Source of the DNA: Candidatus Desantisbacteria bacterium CG2_30_40_21 | GTDB lineage: Bacteria; UBA9089; CG2-30-40-21 | Direction: 5' to 3' | Assembly: GCA_001873945.1 (NCBI GenBank) | Contig: MNYI01000189.1 | Span: 1-11,157, forward strand | DNA: 11,157 nucleotides | In this document: piece after piece, positions 1-7,397 of the stretch | Layout of the letters: every line of letters starts with the position of its first letter | Position numbering within the stretch: position 1 is the first letter of the stretch | The notes under the pieces: model-generated | The model's database searches: none | Seen by the model: the letters and a program-made list of their open reading frames with translations, nothing else | Told to the model about the DNA's origin: nothing | Translations under genes and position numbers: made by a program

Positions 1-21
1 AACTACTCAGGTAAAGTAATT

Positions 22-193
22 CACCACGGAGAACACATAAGTTGATAGGTTGATAGGTTGATGAGTTTATAGGTTAAAGGAACACAGATTCATAATTCAT
101 AAACATTTCCTATCAATTCATCCACTTATCAACCCATCAACTATTCAACTTATCAACTTTTTGTGTCTTCGTGCCTTTGTGGTGAGTAGTTAC
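22..193 (+). repeat. Octamer-periodic interspersed repeat, copy 1
   Basis: From 41 to 192 the sequence can be read as nineteen consecutive 8-nt units: a left half of GTTGATAG-like units, a short centre (AACACAGA and an AT-rich stretch), and a right half of TCAACTTA-like units that are the reverse complement of the left-half theme. The two halves could therefore fold on each other in several registers. The ends carry CACCAC-type sequence on both sides in inverted orientation. The same element recurs inverted at 10992-11154, with one octamer fewer and one substitution, and as a divergent copy at 8759-8912. It holds no convincing ORF. Family identity is unknown to me; it behaves like a MITE or REP-type dispersed element. 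Confidence 0.9.
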
Positions 194-283
194 CGTCTTT
201 TTTAATATCAGGGGGTTACCAGAAGCAGTGTTTTTTTACTTTATATTATATGAGTCATCTTGTGGGATAGTCCAAATATTATC

Positions 284-291
284 AAAGGAGG
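284..291 (+). promoter_or_regulatory. Ribosome binding site of glnA
   Basis: AAAGGAGG lies 8 nt upstream of the ATG at 300 and decides the start. The in-frame upstream ATG at 228 has no such site, and the extra 24 residues it would add do not resemble a glutamine synthetase N-terminus. The region 194-283 is AT-rich and probably holds the promoter, but no -35/-10 pair with good spacing could be assigned. Confidence 0.85.
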
Positions 292-299
292 CAACCAAT

Positions 300-1631
300 A
301 TGTATGCAAAGACAAAAGAGGATGTCTTTAAGTTAGTTAAGGACAATAATGTCAAGTTTATTCGTTTATGGTTTACGGATATGCTTGGACAACTGAAGAA
401 TTTTGCTATTACCAGTGCAGAGATTGAAAATGCAATGGAAAATGGCATGGGATTTGATGGTTCTTCAGTAACAGGGTATCAGGATATTGAAGAAAGCGAT
501 ATGATTGCTATGCCGGATCCGTCAACCTTTCAGATACTTCCATGGAGACCAAGGGAGACGGCAGTAGCCAGAATGTTCTGCGATATTATGACTCCATACG
601 GAGAGCCTTATGAGGGTGATCCCCGTTATATCCTGAAGAGAGCTATAAAACGGGCAAATGATATGGGATTTGACCATTTCTTCGTTGGGCCGGAGCTTGA
701 ATACTTTTATTTTCAATCCTCAGATTCTACAAAGGTTCTGGATAAAAGCGGGTATTTTGATCTGAACCAATTAGATGCTGGTTCTGACATCAGGCGGGAT
801 ACCATTTTAACATTGGAGGCAATGGGTATTCGGGTTGAATATAGCCATCATGAGGTGGCACCAAGCCAGCACGAGATTGATATGAGATATACCGATGCCT
901 TAGCCATGGCAGATAATGTCATGACCTATCGCTTAGTTGTCAAAGAAATAGCACAAAAGTATGGGGTTTATGCCACCTTTATGCCCAAACCAATCTTTGG
1001 TGAAAATGGTAGTGGGATGCATGTTCATCAGTCTCTGTTTAAGAAGGATCATAACGCCTTCTTTGATGCCAATGATACCTATCACCTGAGCGATACAGCA
1101 AAAAAGTTTATTGCCGGTCAGTTAAAGCATGCTCCAGAAATGTCTTGTATCTTTGCCCAATGGACAAACTCCTACAAGAGACTTGTTCCTGGTTATGAGG
1201 CACCAGTCTATATCACCTGGTCGCAACGCAACAGGTCAGCCTTGGTTAGAATCCCTTTGTATCATCCCGGAAAAGAACAAGCTACCAGAATGGAGCTGCG
1301 TTGTCCTGATCCAGCATGTAATCCATACCTTACCTTTGCTGCCCTTCTTCATGCTGGACTTGATGGGATTGAGAAAGGGTATGAATTGCCAGAGTCAATG
1401 GACAAGAACCTTTATCACCTTAGTGCTGCGGAAAGGGAAAGTGCCGGAATTGAGATGCTGCCGGGCAGTTTGGGTGAGGCGATAGGTGTTGCCAAACACA
1501 GTGAGATTGTTCGCAAGGCATTGGGTGAGCATATCTTCCCAAGATATATCGCTATAAAGGAAAAGGAATGGGAGGATTATCGAATACAGGTTACAGAGTA
1601 TGAGTTGGAGAGGTATCTGTCGATACTGTAG
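300..1631 (+). CDS. glnA: Glutamine synthetase, type I (GSI-alpha-like)
   Basis: This cytoplasmic enzyme condenses glutamate and ammonia to glutamine with ATP, the main entry of ammonium into metabolism; family members are dodecamers. The 443-residue product matches the GSI-alpha length. Visible landmarks are the N-terminal GFDGSSV loop (51-57), the metal/glutamate strand around VGPELEYFYF, the MHVHQSLF histidine motif, the ATP and glutamate segment NSYKRLVPGYEAPVYITWSQ, and the MELRCPDPACNPYL segment. The C-terminal NLYHLSAAERESAGIEMLPGS region is of the non-adenylylated GSI-alpha type despite a nearby Tyr. Position 62, Arg in Bacillus subtilis GS where it serves glutamine feedback, is Asp here. 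The gene stands alone on the + strand, with no glnB, amtB or glnR beside it. Function is secure; mode of regulation is open. Confidence 0.97.
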   Translation: MYAKTKEDVFKLVKDNNVKFIRLWFTDMLGQLKNFAITSAEIENAMENGMGFDGSSVTGYQDIEESDMIAMPDPSTFQILPWRPRETAVARMFCDIMTPYGEPYEGDPRYILKRAIKRANDMGFDHFFVGPELEYFYFQSSDSTKVLDKSGYFDLNQLDAGSDIRRDTILTLEAMGIRVEYSHHEVAPSQHEIDMRYTDALAMADNVMTYRLVVKEIAQKYGVYATFMPKPIFGENGSGMHVHQSLFKKDHNAFFDANDTYHLSDTAKKFIAGQLKHAPEMSCIFAQWTNSYKRLVPGYEAPVYITWSQRNRSALVRIPLYHPGKEQATRMELRCPDPACNPYLTFAALLHAGLDGIEKGYELPESMDKNLYHLSAAERESAGIEMLPGSLGEAIGVAKHSEIVRKALGEHIFPRYIAIKEKEWEDYRIQVTEYELERYLSIL

Positions 1632-1684
1632 GAATAGTAACAGGATTGTCTCATACGGAAATGTGGAGAGGGTAGGCGTTCAAA

Positions 1685-1732
1685 TGCCAGCCAAATCGTA
1701 GGGACAGGGCTTGTCTCTGTCCAAAGCTGGCA
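1685..1732. repeat. Nested palindrome downstream of glnA
   Basis: TGCCAGC (1685-1691) pairs with GCTGGCA (1726-1732), and inside it GGACAG (1702-1707) pairs with CTGTCC (1717-1722). The hairpin lies about 55 nt beyond the glnA stop and could help end transcription, but no T-run follows it on the + strand, so it is not a canonical intrinsic terminator. Its GGACAG...CTGTCC core looks like the small dispersed palindromes seen elsewhere in the window. The rest of the interval 1632-1684 shows nothing recognisable. Confidence 0.6.
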
Positions 1733-1742
1733 CGAGATTGTT

Positions 1743-1854
1743 TAAGGGTCTGTCGCAAAACAACTATTACATTCGGTTGCCGCTTCATCTCGTTCAGCAA
1801 GGCGAGCGAATCGACAACCTCGATGTGACACATTTATTTTGTGACAGACCCTTA
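1743..1854. mobile_element. 112-bp MITE-like element with terminal inverted repeats
   Basis: The left end TAAGGGTCTGTCGCAAAA (1743-1760) and the reverse complement of the right end (1837-1854, TAAGGGTCTGTCACAAAA) match at 17 of 18 positions. Reading the outermost TA on each side as a duplicated TA target gives an IS630/mariner-style insertion, which is inference. The interior is too short for a transposase. It is open on the minus strand and translates to a protein-like stretch (for example VVDSLALLNEMKRQPN), which may be a relic of the parent element. The element ends immediately before the hypE stop codon (1855-1857), between convergent glnA and hypE. Confidence 0.75.
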
Positions 1855-2868
1855 TTAACATATCCTTGGCAATTGATCTCCAACCATCATATCAATTACC
1901 CTTGTTCCACCTATGCGTGTAACCAAAGAGACCATACCCTCTGGTTTTTCGACAACCTCACCAATAATCTCGGCATTTATCCCCAGTGGGTGTCTCTTCA
2001 TGCAGGCAAGAACCCTGTCCCCTGCCACATTTTCGACAATTGTCACTAATTTACCCTCATTGGCAATATAGAGCGGGTCAAAGCCAAGCAATTCACAGGC
2101 ACCTCTGATATTATCCTGTACGGGAATCTTATCCTCATAGATTCTCATCCCCAAATTTGCTACTTGAGCAAACTCGTTCAGGGTCGTGGCCAACCCACCG
2201 CGGGTTGGGTCACGCATGGCATGAATATCATTGCCAACCTCATCAAGCATAGAGGCAACAAGGTGATTCAAGGGGGCTACATCTGAAATAAAATCTGAGC
2301 TGAATCCAAGCCCTTCCCGCTGGCTTAGTATGGCTATCCCATGGTCCCCAATAGTGCCGCTGAGAATAACGCTATCACCCGGGCGTATTCTGCGTGGTGA
2401 GATGTCAATCCCATCAGGAATCAGCCCAATCCCGGAAGTAGTAATAAATACCTTATCAGCCATTCCCCTACCCACAACCTTGGTATCGCCACAAACTATT
2501 TTAACCCCTGCCTCATCTGCTGCCTGTTTCATGGACATCAGGATAGTCTTTAAGTCGTTTATCGACAGGCCTTCCTCGATAATAAAGGATGCTGATAAAT
2601 AGAAAGGCTTTGCCCCGCTCATGGATAGATCATTTACTGTACCGCATGCAGAAAGCCTGCCAATATCTCCGCCAGGAAAGAATATGGGTGAAACCACATA
2701 GGCATCAGTGGTATAAGCCAGCTTACCCTCAGCGACATTAAACACAGCACTGTCATTTAACTCATCTAATATCTCATTGCCCAGCTCTTTCAGGAATACA
2801 TCATGAATCAATTGTTGACTGAGCCTTCCACCAGAGCCATGGCTGAGTAATATTCTGTCAAATTGCAT
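1855..2868 (-). CDS. hypE: Hydrogenase maturation protein HypE
   Basis: HypE is carbamoylated by HypF on its C-terminal cysteine and, using ATP, dehydrates the thiocarboxamide to a thiocyanate that supplies the CN ligands of the [NiFe] active site. The 337-residue protein is full length. It shows the PurM/AIRS-like fold: LSHGSGG at the N-terminus, then TTDAYVVSPIFFPGGDIGRL and GTVNDLSMSGAKP (about 53-88), a GDTKVVGRG motif, SGTIGDHG, and MRDPTRGGLATTLNE. It ends in PRIC, keeping the essential terminal Cys337. The start at 2868 has a GGAGGG-type site directly upstream. The gene follows hypD by 21 nt and is last in the hyp run; a MITE-like element begins right after its TAA stop. Confidence 0.98.
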   Translation of the reverse strand: MQFDRILLSHGSGGRLSQQLIHDVFLKELGNEILDELNDSAVFNVAEGKLAYTTDAYVVSPIFFPGGDIGRLSACGTVNDLSMSGAKPFYLSASFIIEEGLSINDLKTILMSMKQAADEAGVKIVCGDTKVVGRGMADKVFITTSGIGLIPDGIDISPRRIRPGDSVILSGTIGDHGIAILSQREGLGFSSDFISDVAPLNHLVASMLDEVGNDIHAMRDPTRGGLATTLNEFAQVANLGMRIYEDKIPVQDNIRGACELLGFDPLYIANEGKLVTIVENVAGDRVLACMKRHPLGINAEIIGEVVEKPEGMVSLVTRIGGTRVIDMMVGDQLPRIC

Positions 2869-2889
2869 TGTTATCCCTCCTCCTCTTGA

Positions 2890-3987
2890 CTATGGACTAT
2901 ACTTATAATATGCAGCACATGTTCCCTCTAACGAGACCATGCAGGCTCCAACTGGATTCTCCGTGTTACATACTGTCTTGAACAATGGGCAATCAGTCGG
3001 TATGGCTATTCCCCGAAGTATCAAACCACAGATACAGTCGGACAGGTTAGACAAGTCTGACTTATCGGACATCTCAGGCATCTCAAACTGCAATAAGGCA
3101 TCAAACCGGCTATACTCCTGCCTTATTTTCAAACCTGAATCAGGGATAACACCAATACCCCGCCAGACAGCATCAATTGGCTCAAATACCTCAGCCAATA
3201 TCCTTTGTGCCACAACATTTCCCTCATGCTTCACTGCCCGGGTGTATTGAATCTCTACCCCCACTTGACCACTTTCCCTTGCTTTAACCAACATCAGGAT
3301 GGCTTGCAATATATCTAACGGCTCAAACCCGGTAATTACGCAGGGAATATGGTATTGCTCAGCAATAAACTCATACGGTTTAGCACCAATAATGGTTGAG
3401 ACATGTCCCGGGCAGATAAATCCATCTATTTTTACCTCTCCAGACTCAAGCAAGGCTTTCATGGCTGGAGGGATGAGTTTATGACAGGAATATACAAAAA
3501 AGTTATCAAGCCCTTGCTTGCTTGCCAATTGTATGCCTGAGGCAATACTTGGTGCCGTAGTTTCAAACCCTATACCAAAGAATACCACCCTTTTTGTGGG
3601 ATTATTTCTGGCAATATCCAAGGCGTCAAGAATTGAATAGACCACTCGAATATCTGCCCCCTCTTGCCCTTTCTGCCTCTCAAGAGAACTTGCACCCCCC
3701 GGCACTCTGATCATATCGCCAAAGGTAGTAAAAATAACATCCTTTTGTCTTGAAATCCATCTGGCCACATCTATATCCTGAGCAGCTGTTACACACACAG
3801 GGCATCCGGGACCAGAGACGAGTCTGATGGATGGGGCAAGGAGTTTCTTTATCCCATGCTTAAAAATAGCCATTGTATGAGTACCACAGACCTCCATCAG
3901 AACAATCTCTTTATCGGAAAGCCTGTTGATGCTCTCAACCAACCTTTTCGCCAGTCCCGGGTCACAAAATTCATCTATATATCGCAT
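2890..3987 (-). CDS. hypD: Hydrogenase maturation protein HypD
   Basis: HypD is the [4Fe-4S] scaffold that, with HypC, carries the iron receiving CN and CO ligands before transfer to hydrogenase. The 365-residue product has EVCGTHT (Cys34), GPGCPVC (Cys62, Cys65), the FGIGFETTAPS stretch (137-147), CPGHVS and ITGFEPLDIL, and a C-terminal cysteine cluster (Cys318, 320, 333, 340, 349, 357) that fits the Fe-S domain. The ATG at 3987 overlaps hypC by 13 nt and has a GGAGGAG site inside hypC. Residues 302-317, just before the CICG cluster, are an Asp/Ser/Leu-rich stretch encoded by a 9-nt tandem repeat, longer than the usual linker at this place. All recognised catalytic cysteines are kept, so the protein is probably active. 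Confidence 0.98.
   Translation of the reverse strand: MRYIDEFCDPGLAKRLVESINRLSDKEIVLMEVCGTHTMAIFKHGIKKLLAPSIRLVSGPGCPVCVTAAQDIDVARWISRQKDVIFTTFGDMIRVPGGASSLERQKGQEGADIRVVYSILDALDIARNNPTKRVVFFGIGFETTAPSIASGIQLASKQGLDNFFVYSCHKLIPPAMKALLESGEVKIDGFICPGHVSTIIGAKPYEFIAEQYHIPCVITGFEPLDILQAILMLVKARESGQVGVEIQYTRAVKHEGNVVAQRILAEVFEPIDAVWRGIGVIPDSGLKIRQEYSRFDALLQFEMPEMSDKSDLSNLSDCICGLILRGIAIPTDCPLFKTVCNTENPVGACMVSLEGTCAAYYKYSP
3037..3090 (-). repeat. 9-nt tandem repeat inside hypD
   Basis: On the + strand the units are GTCGGACAG, GTTAGACAA, GTCTGACTT, ATCGGACAT, CTCAGGCAT and a degenerate CTCAAACTG. On the coding strand they read as three-residue units (MPE, MSD, KSD, LSN, LSD), keeping the frame. The block sits in the variable linker before the HypD Fe-S cysteine cluster. 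Confidence 0.75.
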
Positions 3988-4196
3988 ATTCCAATCTCCT
4001 CCAAAAGTCTCAACGACTCCCGGGCATCATCCTCATCAACCTTCTGGATGGCAAACCCAGCATGCAGGATTACATAGTCACCTACGCGTACATCCTCAAC
4101 CAAGGCAAGGGATGCCTGTCGTTTTACACCACCTATCTCAACGACTGCCAGAGAGTCTGAAATCTTCATTATTTTTACAGGTATACCCAGACACAT
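3975..4196 (-). CDS. hypC: Hydrogenase maturation chaperone HypC
   Basis: HypC is a small chaperone that binds HypD and the hydrogenase large-subunit precursor and ferries the Fe(CN)2CO unit. The 73-residue product begins MCLGIPVKI, giving the essential Cys2 after loss of the initiator Met, and has the family's GDYVILHAGFAIQKVDEDDA core and a C-terminal helix ending LLEEIGI. The ATG at 4196 has a strong AGGAGG site 7 nt upstream, which itself codes for part of HypF, because hypF runs on for 59 nt into hypC in another frame. The stop is embedded in the hypD start region. The overlaps imply translational coupling of hypF, hypC and hypD. Confidence 0.97.
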   Translation of the reverse strand: MCLGIPVKIMKISDSLAVVEIGGVKRQASLALVEDVRVGDYVILHAGFAIQKVDEDDARESLRLLEEIGICDI

Positions 4197-6486
4197 TTTT
4201 TATCCTCCTGCTTGCAATCACTACCTGACCAAGGGAAATCCCGCCATCATTTGCAGGCACCCTTGAGTGAGAAAAAACAATAAACCCATCCCCTTCGAGC
4301 AGGGGTTTTACTCTTTCCAAAAGGTATCGATTCTGAAAAACACCACCCGACAAAGCCACCTTATTTACCATCCATCTTTCCCTTATCAGCCGGGAAATTT
4401 GTTGGATCATGGCTATGATTGTATTGTGAAATCTGGCTGAGATAATAGATGAAACCACCCCTGTCCCCATATCATTTAATATCCCCCTGATTATTGGAAT
4501 GGTATCTATTCCCCATGGCTTTGTATCTTGATCCACAAAAAAGCCATACTCTCCATTGCAATGTTCCTCAGCCATCATCTCCAGTTCTATAGCTGCCTGT
4601 GCCTCATAATCAACCTCATCCCTGATACCAATAATACTTGCTACAGCATCAAACAATCTGCCAGCACTTGAGGTAAGGGGTGAATTTAACCCTTGCTCCA
4701 TCATCTTGATGATTATCTTCACCCTCTCACTGCCCCATCTCTCTATAAATCCCGGGGGAATGATCCCCCCACAAGCTGCATACAAATAACTCACTGCCAT
4801 ACGCCAGGGCTGTTTGGTGGCCAGATCTGCACCTGGCATGGGAATATATTTCAGGTGTGCTATCCTTTCAAACCCGCTGTAATCTGCCAATAAAAACTCT
4901 CCACCCCAGATGTGTCCATCTGTTCCGTAGCCTATTCCGTCCAGAGCTATCCCCAGCACCCTTTCATCTATGCTGTTCTCTGCCATACAGCTAACGATAT
5001 GAGCATGGTGATGCTGGATGGCATGGTTTTTGAGGTTGGGATTTTGAGCTGTAATCTCAAGGGCAAATCTGGTCGAGAGGTAATCAGGGTGCAAATCATG
5101 GGCAATAAATTCTGGCTTAATCTGGAAAAGTCGTTGATACCGTTTAATCCCCTCCTTAAAAAATTCCAATGTTTCGAGGTTTTTCAAGTCACCCAGATGT
5201 TGGCTCAAAAAGGCAAAATTCCTATGGCTTAAACAAAATGTAGATTTAAGCTCAGCCCCGACTGCCAGAACAGAAAGAAAATGGTTCGCTCCTGTGTCAA
5301 ATGTTATCGGATATGGGGCATACCCGCGTGCGCGTCGGACAATCATCTCCTTGTCGCCTATTACCTGAACCACTGAGTCATCACATCGATTATGAATATC
5401 CCGATTGTGCATAAGGATATAATCAGCCACGCCAGGAAGCCTATCCATTGCCTCATTATTATCCTTAATTAATGGCTCATCAGAAAGGTTAGCACTGGTC
5501 ATCACCAGAGCAGGTATTTCCTCATCAGCCATTAAGAGATAATGAAGTGGGGTATAGGGCAGCATCACCCCAAGATACCTATTGTTTGGGGCAACAACAT
5601 CAGGGATGGAACATGGCAGTCTCTTTTTTAGCAAAACAATTGGACTGGCAGTCGAAAGCAGAATATCCCTTTCATGCTCATTAACCTTACAGTATTGCCC
5701 TACCCTCTCAATGTCCCTTAACATAATGGCAAACGGCTTCTCTTTTTCACGCCTCTTTCTCTCTTGCAATCGTTTTACAGCCTCGCTATCCAGTGCATTA
5801 CATGCCAGATGAAACCCACCAATTCCCTTCACAGCTACAATACAGCCATCCTTTAAGATCCCTATGGTTTTTCTTATAGGGTCATCACACTCAACTCGTA
5901 TCCCATCCCTCCACAGCCATACCTCAGGGCCACATACGGGGCAAGCATTTGGCTCAGCATGATACCGCCTGTTGGTAATATCATTATACTCAGCCTCACA
6001 TTCCTGACACATCTTAAAATCCCGCATGGTTGTATTTTTGCGATCATAGGGGGTAGCCTGAATGATGGTGAATCTTGGTCCACAATTTGTACAGTTGATA
6101 AAGGGATACCCATATCGCCTGTTATTGAGATCAATGAGTTCCTGATAGCAATCGTTACATATAGCCATATCAGGGGGGACCGGAGTAAACTCATCCGGGC
6201 AAATAACACTCTCCCTTATTTCAAAAGAGACCGAACCAATAGTCGGAAAAAACTCAATTGTCCGCCTCATAATGGTTGCCATAGGTGGCGACGAATTCAA
6301 CACCTGCTGATAAAATCCATCCACGCATTCCCTGTCTCCCTCAACCTCAATGATAACACCCTGACTTGTATTAGCCACCCAGCCGAAGAGATGGAAGGAT
6401 TCAGCCAGCCTATGGACAAACGGCCGAAACCCAACCCCCTGAACAATGCCATTCAAGATTATCCTTGCCCTAATCTGCACAATCAT
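4138..6486 (-). CDS. hypF: Carbamoyltransferase HypF
   Basis: HypF uses carbamoyl phosphate and ATP to make carbamoyl-AMP and carbamoylates the HypE C-terminal Cys. From the ATG at 6486 the protein has 782 residues, normal for the family. In order: an acylphosphatase domain with GIVQGVGFRPFVHR (13-26); two zinc-finger pairs with four CxxC motifs (C110/113, C132/135, C160/163, C182/185); a YrdC-like domain (about 205-390, with KRREKEKPFAIM and TSANLSDEPL); and a Kae1-like domain with VGAELKSTFCL, the HHHAH motif (492-496), ALDGIGYGTDG and ALSGGVFQNR. The start was chosen because the acylphosphatase domain follows at once; 17 further upstream codons would lie in repeat DNA. A modest AAGGGTGG site precedes it. 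The 3' end overlaps hypC. Confidence 0.97.
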   Translation of the reverse strand: MIVQIRARIILNGIVQGVGFRPFVHRLAESFHLFGWVANTSQGVIIEVEGDRECVDGFYQQVLNSSPPMATIMRRTIEFFPTIGSVSFEIRESVICPDEFTPVPPDMAICNDCYQELIDLNNRRYGYPFINCTNCGPRFTIIQATPYDRKNTTMRDFKMCQECEAEYNDITNRRYHAEPNACPVCGPEVWLWRDGIRVECDDPIRKTIGILKDGCIVAVKGIGGFHLACNALDSEAVKRLQERKRREKEKPFAIMLRDIERVGQYCKVNEHERDILLSTASPIVLLKKRLPCSIPDVVAPNNRYLGVMLPYTPLHYLLMADEEIPALVMTSANLSDEPLIKDNNEAMDRLPGVADYILMHNRDIHNRCDDSVVQVIGDKEMIVRRARGYAPYPITFDTGANHFLSVLAVGAELKSTFCLSHRNFAFLSQHLGDLKNLETLEFFKEGIKRYQRLFQIKPEFIAHDLHPDYLSTRFALEITAQNPNLKNHAIQHHHAHIVSCMAENSIDERVLGIALDGIGYGTDGHIWGGEFLLADYSGFERIAHLKYIPMPGADLATKQPWRMAVSYLYAACGGIIPPGFIERWGSERVKIIIKMMEQGLNSPLTSSAGRLFDAVASIIGIRDEVDYEAQAAIELEMMAEEHCNGEYGFFVDQDTKPWGIDTIPIIRGILNDMGTGVVSSIISARFHNTIIAMIQQISRLIRERWMVNKVALSGGVFQNRYLLERVKPLLEGDGFIVFSHSRVPANDGGISLGQVVIASRRIKNVSGYTCKNNEDFRLSGSR

Positions 6487-6499
6487 GCACCACCCTTCT

Positions 6500-6610
6500 T
6501 TAAGGTAGGACAGGCATTCTTGCCTGTCTACAGGCATTCCTTGCCTGTGTCTACAAGTATTCCTGCCTGTGTTCAGGCAAGACAGACAGGAATGTCTGCC
6601 CTACCCTTAA
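6500..6610. repeat. 111-bp palindromic repeat between hypF and hypB
   Basis: The ends are inverted copies bounded by TTAA: TTAAGGTAGGACAGGCATTC on the left and, in reverse complement, TTAAGGGTAGGGCAGACATT on the right. Inside are several small hairpins of the type ACAGGC-ATTCT-GCCTGT (for example 6511-6528 and 6531-6549) and an ACAGGCAGGAATA unit. It is non-coding; short ORFs through it are low-complexity shadows of the palindrome. It behaves like a dispersed MITE/REP element. Its left edge lies 13 nt upstream of the hypF start, close to the hypF ribosome binding site. Confidence 0.8.
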
Positions 6611-6770
6611 GTCGTCAAGAAAAAATAACTTGCAGGAGTCGTGCCACCGATCCATCTTGGCTGGTTTCGTTGTTCGTCGTTTACGAACAGTAGTATGCTC
6701 GCTTCTCACGACTTGCCAGCCAAACGACTCAGAGTGACTCTTGGTGTACAACTTATTTTTTCTTGACTCC
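6611..6770. repeat. Nested imperfect palindrome ending in hypB
   Basis: Outer arms TCAAGAAAAAATAACTTG (6615-6632) and CAACTTATTTTTTCTTGA (6749-6766) match as inverted repeats with one mismatch. Inside them further inverted pairs are nested: GAGTCGT with ACGACTC, TTGGCTGG with CCAGCCAA, and a central GTTCGT-AAACG-ACGAAC hairpin (6671-6687 region). The right outer arm overlaps the last codons (Val-Lys-Lys-Lys) and TAA stop of hypB. The order of nested arms gives one long branched hairpin, which may be a non-autonomous mobile element or a structured RNA in the hypB-hypF spacer. I recognise no named family. Confidence 0.65.
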
Positions 6771-7397
6771 TAACCAATCAAGCCATACTGACAGCCCATC
6801 CTTAGTCTTGCATGAAACCTCAAATATTGGAAGCTCTCCTGCCCGCCTTACATCTTCCTTAAATGTGTTGATATTAAATTCAAAGGCATGCAGAAGGTCA
6901 ATCTTATTAAGCACCACACCATCTGCTATTCTAAACATTCCCGGATATTTCTTTGGTTTATCATCACCCTCCGGCACACTCGAAACCACTACCCGAGCGT
7001 TCTCACCCAACCTGAAACCTGCCGGACACACAAGGTTGCCCACATTCTCAATAAAAAGCAGATCAATCTCAGCAAGGTTAAAATGGGTAAGAGCCATCTT
7101 GATCATCATAGCATCAAGATGACAAGCACCTTCAGTATTTATTTGAACCACTGGCACACCAGTTGCTTGAATCAACTCAGCATCATGGCTGGTAGCAATA
7201 TCACCCTCAATCACCCCTATCCTGATATTATCTTTCAATGCCTCAATTGTTCGAAGCAGCAAGGATGTTTTACCAGCACCAGGTGAGCCCATGACATTGA
7301 CCACAAACACATTATTATCCCTGAAAGCAGCCTGATTTTCAAGGGCAATTGTATCATTTACCTTCAAGACCGAAGCTGCTACCTTAATTACCTTCAT
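6753..7397 (-). CDS. hypB: Hydrogenase nickel incorporation GTPase HypB
   Basis: HypB is a SIMIBI-class GTPase that, with HypA, delivers nickel to the hydrogenase large subunit. It shows a P-loop GSPGAGKT (about 37-44), the switch region GDIATSHDAE, the metal site GACHLD (Cys-His) with the partner cysteine in NLVCPAG, and the NKID guanine motif (about 164-167). The His-rich nickel-storage N-terminus found in some HypB proteins is absent. Two adjacent ATGs (7400 and 7397) are possible; 7397 is preferred because the GAGGTGG site within hypA then has a 7-nt spacer instead of 4. The gene overlaps the hypA stop, implying translational coupling. The C-terminal Lys-Lys-Lys and stop lie in the arm of a repeat. 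Confidence 0.97.
   Translation of the reverse strand: MKVIKVAASVLKVNDTIALENQAAFRDNNVFVVNVMGSPGAGKTSLLLRTIEALKDNIRIGVIEGDIATSHDAELIQATGVPVVQINTEGACHLDAMMIKMALTHFNLAEIDLLFIENVGNLVCPAGFRLGENARVVVSSVPEGDDKPKKYPGMFRIADGVVLNKIDLLHAFEFNINTFKEDVRRAGELPIFEVSCKTKDGLSVWLDWLGVKKK

Noticed and set aside
41..192. CRISPR array
   Set aside because: Units are 8 nt, contiguous, and degenerate; there are no spacers and no cas genes.
228..299. 24-residue N-terminal extension of GlnA from an upstream ATG
   Set aside because: No ribosome site at 228, a strong one before 300, and the extension is unlike GS N-termini.
1651..1833. 60-codon minus-strand ORF downstream of hypE
   Set aside because: It lies mostly inside the MITE-like element and has no start context; treated as interior of that element, not a gene.
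6551..6751. 66-codon minus-strand ORF between hypB and hypF
   Set aside because: It runs through two palindromic repeats; its sequence is explained by those repeats and it has no family resemblance.
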